Made by a program: the position numbers and the translations under genes. Under the pieces are notes generated by a model. The model was given only the letters and a program-made list of their open reading frames with translations, had not been told where the DNA came from and did not search any database. Below are positions 40,827 through 49,732 of a DNA stretch of 64,000 bases, one piece after another. Within the stretch, counting starts at the first letter, position 1. Each line of letters begins with the position of its first letter. The DNA is from an uncultured Kiloniellaceae bacterium (GTDB lineage: Bacteria > Pseudomonadota > Alphaproteobacteria > Kiloniellales > Kiloniellaceae): NCBI GenBank assembly GCA_947500035.1, contig CANMQP010000012.1:310001-374000 (forward strand), written 5' to 3'.

Positions 40827-41513
40827 TTAAAAAAGCGAACCTTTTCTTGCACGCGGAAGCGTCGAAGCAGTATCAGAACCACCCCTTCTCGCGGTTTACC
40901 GTTGGAAAGGGCCCTGAAGCGGTTTCGAGGACAAAAAGCTCCTTCGGGGGTGTTTGTCCGGCGGTCGAAGCAAGAGTCTCTCGGGACCGATGTTTCGATG
41001 TCGGAAGCACGTAAGGCTCACGCCTCGTTCTTCCGGTCGGGTTCACATTGTCGCTCTGCGATGAGGTGACACCGTTGACGGACTTGGCTTCTCTTTGGAG
41101 AAGTGTAAGGGGTCCAGGTTTTGCAGGGTCTTGTATCTTGCGGGACTGACCGAACGAAAGCCTTCGGGGTTTTGTTCTGGCGGGGCTCTGGAAATGCCGG
41201 CCTTCGGGTTGGCGCTGGTCCGCTCAAGTTCTGGGATGCGGCAGTGGACCTCTGGTTCGCGCGCTGACTGTGACACCGGTTGGTCGGAGAGTAGAGCTGG
41301 TGCCTTCGATAGGGTGATGGAGGACCCTCGGGTCCGAGTTTTTGGACAATGTCGGTGTCGGCTTCGCCAGGTCTGATATCCAGCGTCCGGATACGAAACC
41401 ACCCAGCCTCTTCCAAATGCTGGGCCGCAAGGCTCTCGAAGCGTCGGGGTGCGTCCCTCACGGGATGCAACGCAGCGGGCTCGCCCCTTCTGCACCCGGC
41501 GCTTCATTTTTTT
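40827..41513 (+). ncRNA. Candidate large structured noncoding RNA
   Basis: No reading frame here has coding character, yet the plus strand is full of stable hairpins: 40929-40959 (12 pairs, UUCG loop), 41003-41034, 41088-41103 (CTTCTC-TTTG-GAGAAG), 41196-41213 (7 pairs, UUCG loop), 41322-41335 (GGACC-CTCG-GGTCC), 41402-41424 (CCCAGC/GCTGGG), and the branched terminator at 41438-41513. The CUUCGG loops favour this strand, because their complement would form weaker loops. It lacks the conserved cores of RNase P RNA, tmRNA, SRP RNA and 6S RNA as I know them. The 5' end is only a guess from the promoter-like site. Confidence 0.45.
41438..41513 (+). terminator. Branched intrinsic terminator with U7 tract
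   Basis: GAAGCGTCGGGG... (from 41438) pairs with ...GCACCCGGCGCTTC (ending 41505) over about 14 pairs. Inside are two smaller hairpins (41451-41468, and GGG-CTCG-CCC), and the stem is followed by A and seven T residues at 41507-41513. Confidence 0.6.
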
Positions 41514-41533
41514 GTGTGACGGCCTGTCTATAT

Positions 41534-41575
41534 CTTGCCGAACTCTCACAACTTGCCCGAACTCTCACATCTTGC
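41534..41575. repeat. Short tandem repeat, period about 18
   Basis: CTTGCCGAACTCTCACA (41534-41550) is followed by CTTGCCCGAACTCTCACA (41552-41569) and the start of a third copy, CTTGC (41571-41575). It lies between the RNA terminator and the stop of the next gene. Confidence 0.7.
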
Positions 41576-41611
41576 TGAGCCAGGGCATACTTCCCGGCTG
41601 TACGCGAAAAC

Positions 41612-42661
41612 TCATCGCGGCATAAAAACAGTGTAGTCCAGGTCCAGAACGACAGCGGGATTGGCACTACCCGCTTCGCCACGATCGGGGAAATCCGTGC
41701 AGGCCCGGTCCTTCGTGGCGACACTGCGCAGGCGAAGCGCGCCCAGATCACTGCGGCCCGGCACCTCGAATTTGTCGAGCACTTCCGACCAGACGTAGAT
41801 CGTATCCCCCGCGAAGCTCGGCGCTGTATGCGCGCCGCCATTGATCGCCGCGATCTTGACCGCGTTGCCCAGGCCGTTGAAGGAGAGCGCGCGGGCCAGG
41901 GAGATCACGTGCCCGCCATAGACGATACGGCGCCCGAAACGTCCTTCTTTTTCGACATGCTGATTGAAGTGCACCTTGGCGGTGTTCTGGTAAAGCCGTG
42001 TCGCCATCTGGTGTTCGGCTTCTTCGATGGTCATGGCATCCACATGGTCGATCTTTTCGCCCACCGCGTAGTCGCCCCAGCGATGGGGAGCTCCCGCCAG
42101 CGTGGTATCGAACTTTGTGAAATCGAGTCCCTCAGGTATCTGTAAGTCCGAGGCCGCAACCGCTTTCGGCAACTCCGGCACGCTGACATCCGGTGCCGGA
42201 CTCGCTTCATCGCGCTTGCGGACCATCACCCAGCGCACGTAATCCAAAACAGTCTCGCCGCGCTGGTTCACGCCCGTCGAATTGACATAAACGACCCCGG
42301 TCTTGCCGTTGGAGTTCTCCTTCAGGCCGACCACGACACTCTCCGTCGAGAGAGTATCGCCCGGATAAACCGGGGCACCGAAGACGCAGTTGGCATAGCC
42401 CAGGTTGGCGATGGCGTTCAGCGAAACATCCGGCACGGTCTTCCCGAACACCACGTGAAAGGTCAACAGGTCGTCCAGGGGTGCCCGCGGCAGGCCCAGA
42501 TTGCGCGCAAATTCGTCCGAAGACTGTAGAGCGAAGCGCGGCCCGTACAGCGCCGTATAAAGGGCCTGATCGCCCTCGGTGACCGTACGCGGCGTCGCAT
42601 GCGGAAGCTTCTGCCCAAGGGAGAAGTCCTCGAAATAGTTGCCCGGATTAGTCTTACTCAT
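41612..42661 (-). CDS. mch: MaoC-family mesaconyl-CoA hydratase
   Basis: A 349-residue double hotdog-fold hydratase starting NPGNYFEDFSLGQKLPHATPRTVTEGDQALYTALYGPRFAL, the signature of mesaconyl-C1-CoA hydratase (beta-methylmalyl-CoA dehydratase) of the ethylmalonyl-CoA pathway. The second half has FNQHVEKEGRFGRRIVYGGHVISLARAL, the hydratase motif. Start at 42661, directly after a (CA)n run; the longer frame overlaps the upstream gene. It follows the malyl-CoA thioesterase-like gene by 61 bases in one operon, and the pair is known from Rhodobacter-type acetyl-CoA assimilation. Confidence 0.82.
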   Translation of the reverse strand: MSKTNPGNYFEDFSLGQKLPHATPRTVTEGDQALYTALYGPRFALQSSDEFARNLGLPRAPLDDLLTFHVVFGKTVPDVSLNAIANLGYANCVFGAPVYPGDTLSTESVVVGLKENSNGKTGVVYVNSTGVNQRGETVLDYVRWVMVRKRDEASPAPDVSVPELPKAVAASDLQIPEGLDFTKFDTTLAGAPHRWGDYAVGEKIDHVDAMTIEEAEHQMATRLYQNTAKVHFNQHVEKEGRFGRRIVYGGHVISLARALSFNGLGNAVKIAAINGGAHTAPSFAGDTIYVWSEVLDKFEVPGRSDLGALRLRSVATKDRACTDFPDRGEAGSANPAVVLDLDYTVFMPR

Positions 42662-42722
42662 CGCACACACACACCTGTCTTCCTTGAGTGAGAGAAGGGA
42701 ACCTGATCGATCGCCAGCGGGC

Positions 42723-43610
42723 CTACTCCGCGTTCGCGGCCGCCAGCTCCTCGATCTTGCCGGCCATGGCGACGAGGCGCTGAGCGCTCTCGACATGGAG
42801 GTTTTCGATCAGCTTGCCGTCGACCACGACGACGCCCTTTCCCTCCGCCGCCGCTTCGCTGTGAGCGGCGATGATCTTCTGTGACCAGGCAATTTCCTCG
42901 GCACTGGGCGCAAAGGCCTCATTCGCGGCAGCGATGGTTTTGGGGTGGATGAGAGTCTTTCCGTCAAAACCCAGTTCGCGCCCCTGAACGCAGGACGCGG
43001 CGAAGCCGGCATCATCCTGCAGATCGAGATGGACGCCATCAACAATGGCCAACCCGTGCGCCCGCGCCGCGAGAATGCAAAGCCCCAGGGACGTCAGAAC
43101 CGGCAGGCGGTCGGGCGTATGGGCAGCCTGCAAGTCCTTCACCAGATCCGACGTTCCCATCACCAGACAGGACAAGCGTTTGCTCGCGCCCGCCACTTCA
43201 TCGGCGCGCAACATACCAAGAGGAGTCTCCATCATACACATGATCGCCATGTTTTCCGGTGCCCCCGAGGCTACCATCAGCGCCTCGAGCTCCTGGACCA
43301 TCGCGGCGGATTCGACTTTGGGAAGCAAAATGGCATCCGCACCGCAGACGGCAATCGCCTTGACATCTTCTTTGCCCCAGGGCGTCTTCAGGTCGTTGAC
43401 CCGTACGATGACCTCGCGCGCGCCGTAGCCGCCAGCGGCAACCGCAGCAGCGATCTGCTCACGCGCCAGCTCCTTCGCATCGGGCGCCACCGCGTCTTCA
43501 AGATCCAGAATCAGGGCATCGGCCGGAAGTCCGCGACCCTTCTCCAGAGCGCGGGCATTGGATCCGGGCATATAAAGGACCGAACGGCGCGGTCTGGCGG
43601 TTGAGGTCAT
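42723..43610 (-). CDS. mcl2: HpcH/HpaI (CitE-like) lyase, probable malyl-CoA thioesterase
   Basis: A 295-residue CitE-like TIM-barrel protein. The N-terminus PRRSVLYMPGSNARALEKGRGLPADALILDLEDAVAP is closer to (3S)-malyl-CoA thioesterase (Mcl2) than to the malyl-CoA/beta-methylmalyl-CoA lyase Mcl1, whose start differs. Catalytic-site blocks LDLEDAV, LLPKVES and MMETPLG are present. Mcl2 hydrolyses malyl-CoA to malate in the ethylmalonyl-CoA pathway. It is the first gene of the pair with the hydratase. A plain citrate-lyase beta-like enzyme cannot be excluded. Confidence 0.75.
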   Translation of the reverse strand: MTSTARPRRSVLYMPGSNARALEKGRGLPADALILDLEDAVAPDAKELAREQIAAAVAAGGYGAREVIVRVNDLKTPWGKEDVKAIAVCGADAILLPKVESAAMVQELEALMVASGAPENMAIMCMMETPLGMLRADEVAGASKRLSCLVMGTSDLVKDLQAAHTPDRLPVLTSLGLCILAARAHGLAIVDGVHLDLQDDAGFAASCVQGRELGFDGKTLIHPKTIAAANEAFAPSAEEIAWSQKIIAAHSEAAAEGKGVVVVDGKLIENLHVESAQRLVAMAGKIEELAAANAE

Positions 43611-43715
43611 AGGTCTTCCCGTGGCTTCTCGATTGCTGGAGATCAGACCTTATTCAAAACGCCAAGCCACTTAAAGCGCCAATTGCTGCTCTGCAACATG
43701 CACGAGTTAACCGCC

Positions 43716-44324
43716 TCAGCTCACTGCTTTCTCCAGCTCCAACAGCCCCTCGTATTCAATCAACTTGCCGACCAGTGGCAGTTCAATCCGGACAAAATAG
43801 TGATAGCGCCCATCCCTGACCCGTTCCCGCGCGACCAGCCGGGGCGAGAGCTTTTGGGGCAACCTCAACCCGAGTAGAGAACAACGCCGGAGATGAAAGG
43901 TGATGCCCTCTTCGGTTCCCTCCAAAGCGATAAAAAGTGCGACCGGACCAAACTGCTCCAGCAAGAGGGCCGTCCCGTCTGCGGGCCGGCTTTTGGCGAT
44001 CGCCTGCCGGGTGATCAGTATGGCACCGTTATAGTTGCGCGTGATGGTCTCCGCGCCCTGTTCCAGGGAAAAAGTCGTTTCGACCGGGATGTCCGCCGCC
44101 TCCGGCGGCATGCCCAGAAAATCCGCCAGGCGCCTTGCGGCAAAGTTCGATCCACGCTCGACCCGGCCCCGCCCCCGCGCGGTATGACGGCCTTTTACTT
44201 CGTGCATATTGCGCACGAGCGGCGGCAAACGTTCGTAGTCGTCACCGATGATTTGCCCGTACATCGAAGGGTATGGTGCATCAACGACGTCATCGCCCTC
44301 CGGTTTCGCCTGTGTGTCAGCCAT
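43716..44324 (-). CDS. DUF4166 protein (second copy in operon)
   Basis: A 202-residue soluble protein with the DUF4166 pattern: PSMYGQIIGDDYERLPPLVRNMH at the start, GRVERGSNFAARRLADFLGMPP, then PVETTFSLEQGAETITRNYNG and a C-terminal RYHYFVRIELPLVGKLIEYEGLLE. The family has no known function and is often linked to SDR or DUF393-type genes. It overlaps the end of the SDR-fusion gene by 8 bases, so it is the last gene of the operon. Confidence 0.75.
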   Translation of the reverse strand: MADTQAKPEGDDVVDAPYPSMYGQIIGDDYERLPPLVRNMHEVKGRHTARGRGRVERGSNFAARRLADFLGMPPEAADIPVETTFSLEQGAETITRNYNGAILITRQAIAKSRPADGTALLLEQFGPVALFIALEGTEEGITFHLRRCSLLGLRLPQKLSPRLVARERVRDGRYHYFVRIELPLVGKLIEYEGLLELEKAVS

Positions 44325-46188
44325 GGATCACATTCCTCTCGGCCCCGGAATTGCGCCGACCGCGACAGGCGTTCCAAAGCCTCAGCATGGGTACTGCGAC
44401 GGCATCGTAGAGCACTTCCGCCGCACCATGGAGGACGGGCCGACGAACCAGTCGCGCGGCCCAGCGATATCTGGGAATCCGTGCCCAGATGGCCGCCATG
44501 GCATCGATACCGCTCACCAGCCTGCCATCGCCGTCGTAGACGTAGAGACGGCGCTTTGCGTCAGCCTCGCTCAGACCATAACCCGCCAGCGCCTGCTCTC
44601 CGCCGCTCAGGCCATGAAAGGTGATACCAAGACCCTGTCGCAGCGCCTCCTGCCGGTAGTGCCCGATCTCACCCGCGCAGATTTCACAGGCGTCATCGTA
44701 GTAGACCCAGCAGATATCTTCCTGTGGGCCTTGCCCCAAGGACGACACGTCGCTGCCCATCAGGCCCGGCAAAGCCGCCGCAAGATCCGGCCAGAGGAAT
44801 CTGTAGCCGTAACCCTCGGCACGCTGCGGGACGACCCGCTGACCTGCGGCGAAGAGATCCGACAACTCGCCCAAAAAAACACGCAACACAAAGGCGGGCA
44901 CCCGCAGGAAGACAGGACGCCGTGCCTGCCGTGCCAGCTTGCGGGTAAAGTCTTCGTTGGTCACCGGCACAGGTGCGGTCGCGTTGATGGCGCCGGCGAC
45001 ATCCCTGCGGTCCAGAGTGAAGAGAATCAGACCCACCAGATCCTGTAAATGGATCCAGGACATCCACTGGCGCCCATGGCCCATGATCGCACCCAGCCCG
45101 AGCCTGATTGGCAGCGCCAACTGCGGAAAGGCGCCACCGCCGCGCCCGAACACAAGTCCGATCCGCAGAAGGCAAACGCGCAGACCCAGAGCTTCTGCCT
45201 GTTGAGCTGCCCGCTCCCATTCGGCACAGAGCCTCGACATGAAAACGTCCTGAGGCTTTGCATTCTCACGGAGCAACTCATCGTCCCGCCGCCCGTAGTA
45301 TCCCACGGCGGAACCATTGATCAGAACTCCTGGCCGCTGTTTGAGCCGGCGCAGCAACGCGACCAGACCCCGGGTAGTCTCGACCCGGCTTGCGATCAGT
45401 TTTTCCTTGCGGTGCTTCGTCCAGAGGCCGCCCAACAAAGGCTCACCGGCCAGATTGATCACCGCGTCGATCTTCCGGTTGTCGGGGATCTCATCCAGTT
45501 CTGCGGCAACCTCGGCATGAGGTCCAAAGAGATAGTCAGCCTTGGCCGGGTTGCGCGCCAGAACCAGCGGTTTATCGCCCCGTTCAATCAAGGCCCGAAC
45601 CAGAACTTTCCCGACAAATCCGGTCGCGCCGGTGACCAGGACGTGCAACGGCTCCTGTTTGCCGCCCGGCAGAATCGGATTTCTCTTCCACTCCGGCAGA
45701 GAGAGGCGAACCACGACCCAAAGGTCGTAAAGCGCCCAGCCGAAGACACCGGCCCCGTAAGCGGTCATAATCCAGGACAATAGCCCATAGTCCACTACTG
45801 TCAGAGCGGTTTCGTTGAAGCTCCAGCTGACCGCAACCGGCAGGAAAAACGCCAAAATTGCGCCGAAATTGATCGCCAGCAGCGTATGAAGGATCCGTTC
45901 GAAGCCCGGCAGCTTCCGGGTCTGGTCCTCGATCACGAAATCCCAGAGCGTAACCACGACCTCAATGGCCAGCAGAGTCATCAGCAGGATCGCCCAGGCG
46001 CCGTTCCAGGCAAACCAGGCAATCCCGACGAAGATCACCGCGTAGATGAATTCACGGAGCGTATGGAGGATCAACTCGCCGCGCGCATTGGGCTTTGAAG
46101 AGAGCTTTTCCGTGATTTCGTGATGCCAGAGATTGTCGAAAGCGCCGATCAAACCCTGTATGGCAAAGAGAACAAGAGCCGTTTGCAT
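44317..46188 (-). CDS. Membrane/SDR (TIGR01777)/DCC-thiol fusion protein
   Basis: Three parts in 623 residues. Residues 1-165 have about four membrane helices. Residues 181-480 are a TIGR01777 NAD(P)-binding epimerase-like domain, with VTGATGFVG at 186-193 and the family's INLAGEPL, NGSAVGYYG and HLQDLVGL motifs. Residues 490-600 are a DUF393/DCC thiol-oxidoreductase domain with Cys501 and Cys504 (DDACEICAGE). The layout suggests a membrane-bound electron-transfer or disulphide role with a nucleotide cofactor; this is inference. It starts 4 bases after the first DUF4166 stop. Confidence 0.8.
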   Translation of the reverse strand: MQTALVLFAIQGLIGAFDNLWHHEITEKLSSKPNARGELILHTLREFIYAVIFVGIAWFAWNGAWAILLMTLLAIEVVVTLWDFVIEDQTRKLPGFERILHTLLAINFGAILAFFLPVAVSWSFNETALTVVDYGLLSWIMTAYGAGVFGWALYDLWVVVRLSLPEWKRNPILPGGKQEPLHVLVTGATGFVGKVLVRALIERGDKPLVLARNPAKADYLFGPHAEVAAELDEIPDNRKIDAVINLAGEPLLGGLWTKHRKEKLIASRVETTRGLVALLRRLKQRPGVLINGSAVGYYGRRDDELLRENAKPQDVFMSRLCAEWERAAQQAEALGLRVCLLRIGLVFGRGGGAFPQLALPIRLGLGAIMGHGRQWMSWIHLQDLVGLILFTLDRRDVAGAINATAPVPVTNEDFTRKLARQARRPVFLRVPAFVLRVFLGELSDLFAAGQRVVPQRAEGYGYRFLWPDLAAALPGLMGSDVSSLGQGPQEDICWVYYDDACEICAGEIGHYRQEALRQGLGITFHGLSGGEQALAGYGLSEADAKRRLYVYDGDGRLVSGIDAMAAIWARIPRYRWAARLVRRPVLHGAAEVLYDAVAVPMLRLWNACRGRRNSGAERNVIHG

Positions 46189-46192
46189 CGCA

Positions 46193-46921
46193 TCACTCCT
46201 TTTCCTTAAAGGTACCGTCCTGGTAAAAGGTCTCGCCCAGGCGATTGTGTTGCATCGTCATTTCAAACCTGAAGCGCCCGTCCCCAAGATCGCTGTGGAT
46301 CACATGGGCGACCCCGGGTGTCAGCCAGTCGGGCAGGCGGATGAAAACGCCCGCGCTGCGCCAAAAATAGGATTGGCTCAGAAAATGCAGTTTTCGGTCC
46401 CGCTCGAACACCTTCAGACGCATGCCGAAACCTCCGCCAACACATTCAAGCAACATCTTCCCGTCGTCGGTGAAAACCTTGGCCGAGGTCACGGTGATGG
46501 GCTTACGGCCCGGGAAAAAATAGACCCGGTCCCAGGCCACTCCGCCCTTTTCGGGATCATTATGGACCCGCACTTCGATAGGAATATCCCTGCCCTCGAA
46601 AGGGGCCAGGGGTGTGCCGAACAAACGGCAAAACTGCGCCAAGAGGTAACCGGTCCGGGAGCAACGCACAGACTGCATCGCGCCTTCGTAGGTGATATCC
46701 TTCATCCCGGCGCTGCAGGCGAAACGCGACCGGGTCAGGGGAGACAGCCGCTGCCAACCCTCTGGTCCTACCAGCGCTGCAAAGTCCTGTTTTCCGGAAC
46801 CTGACGGTACCACTCCGCTTTGCCGCGAAAGCTTACGCCCAAAGGATCGAGCGAACCGGGCTGTCCATGCAGGACAAGGCTTCCGCTCCAACGCCTGCCC
46901 AGTGAAGCTACCTGCGTCCAT
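46193..46921 (-). CDS. DUF4166 protein (first copy in operon)
   Basis: A 242-residue protein that shares the DUF4166 layout with the gene at 43716: a GYLLAQFCRLFGTPLAPFEGRDIPIEVRV middle block, then FRFEMTMQHNRLGETFYQDGTF at the end. The N-terminal 70 residues are variable. It has AGGAGGG just before the ATG and lies downstream of the regulator, with an operator in the gap. Confidence 0.65.
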   Translation of the reverse strand: MDAGSFTGQALERKPCPAWTARFARSFGRKLSRQSGVVPSGSGKQDFAALVGPEGWQRLSPLTRSRFACSAGMKDITYEGAMQSVRCSRTGYLLAQFCRLFGTPLAPFEGRDIPIEVRVHNDPEKGGVAWDRVYFFPGRKPITVTSAKVFTDDGKMLLECVGGGFGMRLKVFERDRKLHFLSQSYFWRSAGVFIRLPDWLTPGVAHVIHSDLGDGRFRFEMTMQHNRLGETFYQDGTFKEKE

Positions 46922-46949
46922 CTCTCCCTCCTACCTATTAGAGCTGTAA

Positions 46950-46985
46950 AATCTGTAATTTCTGTAAAGACAGAAATTACAGATT
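46950..46985. promoter_or_regulatory. Perfect 16-base-arm inverted repeat between regulator and DUF4166
   Basis: AATCTGTAATTTCTGT (46950-46965), AAAG, ACAGAAATTACAGATT (46970-46985). Its inner part, ATTTCTGT-N4-ACAGAAAT, is nearly the same as the site before the regulator gene. It could also act as a terminator, since on the minus strand it is followed by TTTT. Confidence 0.65.
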
Positions 46986-46993
46986 AAATTTTT

Positions 46994-47521
46994 TTACTTC
47001 TTCGACACCAGCTTCGCCACCTTCCGCCCCATCTTCATCAGCTTGATGAGGATCGGCCGCGGCAAACGGCTGACCTGCTCATACCAACCCGTCAGGTCCT
47101 CCATGAATACCAGGATACTCGCAATACGCGCCTTGACGTCTTCCGGCGTTTCATGGTCGTCTCCGGCCTCTTCGACGCACTGCCTGAGCATGGTCAGGGT
47201 CGGATCGATCTCCCGTGCTTTCCGGCCTTCGACGATCGTCATCAGCATATCCCAGGTTTCGCCCTTGACCAGGAACTGGTCACGTCTATCACCCATAACG
47301 TGGGTACGGCTCGCGAGACCCCAGGTCAGCAGCTCCTTCAGGCTATTGCTAACATTGGATCGCGCCATGTTGAGACTGTCCGCGATCTCCTCCGCCGACA
47401 TGGGTTTGCCATGAAGATATAACAGAGCATGGACCTGGGACACGGAGCGATTCACACCCCAGCGCGTTCCCATCTCGCCCCAATGCAAAATGTATTTCTC
47501 CATAACCGGGGTCAATTTCAT
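46994..47521 (-). CDS. GbsR/MarR-type transcriptional regulator
   Basis: A 175-residue winged-helix regulator of the GbsR subfamily. VNRSVSQVHALLYLHGKPMSAEEIADSLNMARSNVSNSLKEL (about 23-65) is the DNA-binding part; the C-terminal helical region probably serves dimerisation and effector binding. It is the first gene of the DUF4166 operon. A strong promoter lies directly upstream and an inverted repeat just after the transcript start, so it probably represses itself. Confidence 0.85.
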   Translation of the reverse strand: MKLTPVMEKYILHWGEMGTRWGVNRSVSQVHALLYLHGKPMSAEEIADSLNMARSNVSNSLKELLTWGLASRTHVMGDRRDQFLVKGETWDMLMTIVEGRKAREIDPTLTMLRQCVEEAGDDHETPEDVKARIASILVFMEDLTGWYEQVSRLPRPILIKLMKMGRKVAKLVSKK

Positions 47522-47532
47522 TGTTTTCTCAA

Positions 47533-47552
47533 ATTTCTCTCATGACAGAAAT
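47533..47552. promoter_or_regulatory. Operator of the GbsR-type regulator gene
   Basis: ATTTCTCT-CATG-ACAGAAAT, an inverted repeat with one mismatch and a 4-base centre, lies 12-31 bases before the regulator ATG and about 8 bases after the predicted transcript start. Confidence 0.55.
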
Positions 47553-47566
47553 AACGGAATAAACAG

Positions 47567-47596
47567 ACTATACAGTTGAATTGAGAAATGAGTCAA
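47567..47596 (-). promoter_or_regulatory. Promoter of the GbsR-DUF4166 operon
   Basis: On the minus strand TTGACT (47596-47591) and TATAGT (47572-47567) are 18 bases apart, each with 5 of 6 consensus bases; a TG precedes the -10 element. Confidence 0.65.
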
Positions 47597-47753
47597 TCCG
47601 CTTCATGTGGTCACCTGGCCCTATCACCGGAAAGTGCGATAATGGCGGCAGTCGGTCTTCGAAACCTAAGAGGTTGAAATCCAGTCGCGATTGTTCAAAC
47701 TGGCACAGCAACAATATTCAGCACCCTTCCCCGTTGCATAAAGCGGACCCTCG

Positions 47754-49725
<1,972 letters not shown>

Positions 49726-49732
49726 ACCCAGG

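Larger units (their letters stand above)
40486..41611. other. 1.1 kb region without a recognised gene
   Basis: Between sdhC and the mesaconyl-CoA hydratase gene. From left to right it holds the sdhC promoter, an iron-box-like site, a palindrome, a DnaA-box cluster, the candidate structured RNA with its terminator, and a short tandem repeat. The + strand is G/T-rich from about 40900 to 41400. Open frames on both strands are short or Arg/Pro/Ser-rich without domains or ribosome-binding sites. Confidence 0.6.

Noticed and set aside
41018-41549. Two overlapping minus-strand open frames of 150 and 168 codons
   Set aside because: Arg/Pro/Ser-rich without domains or a ribosome-binding site; they overlap each other and the hairpin-rich stretch. 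A structured RNA on the other strand explains the region better.
40486-41611. oriC as a firm call
   Set aside because: Only two exact DnaA boxes were found and none of the usual origin neighbours is present, so it is kept as a possibility and not annotated as an origin.
42662-42675. (CA)n run before the mch start as a phase-variation tract
   Set aside because: The run is short and lies before the start codon, so it would not shift the frame; it may only affect spacing to the ribosome-binding site.
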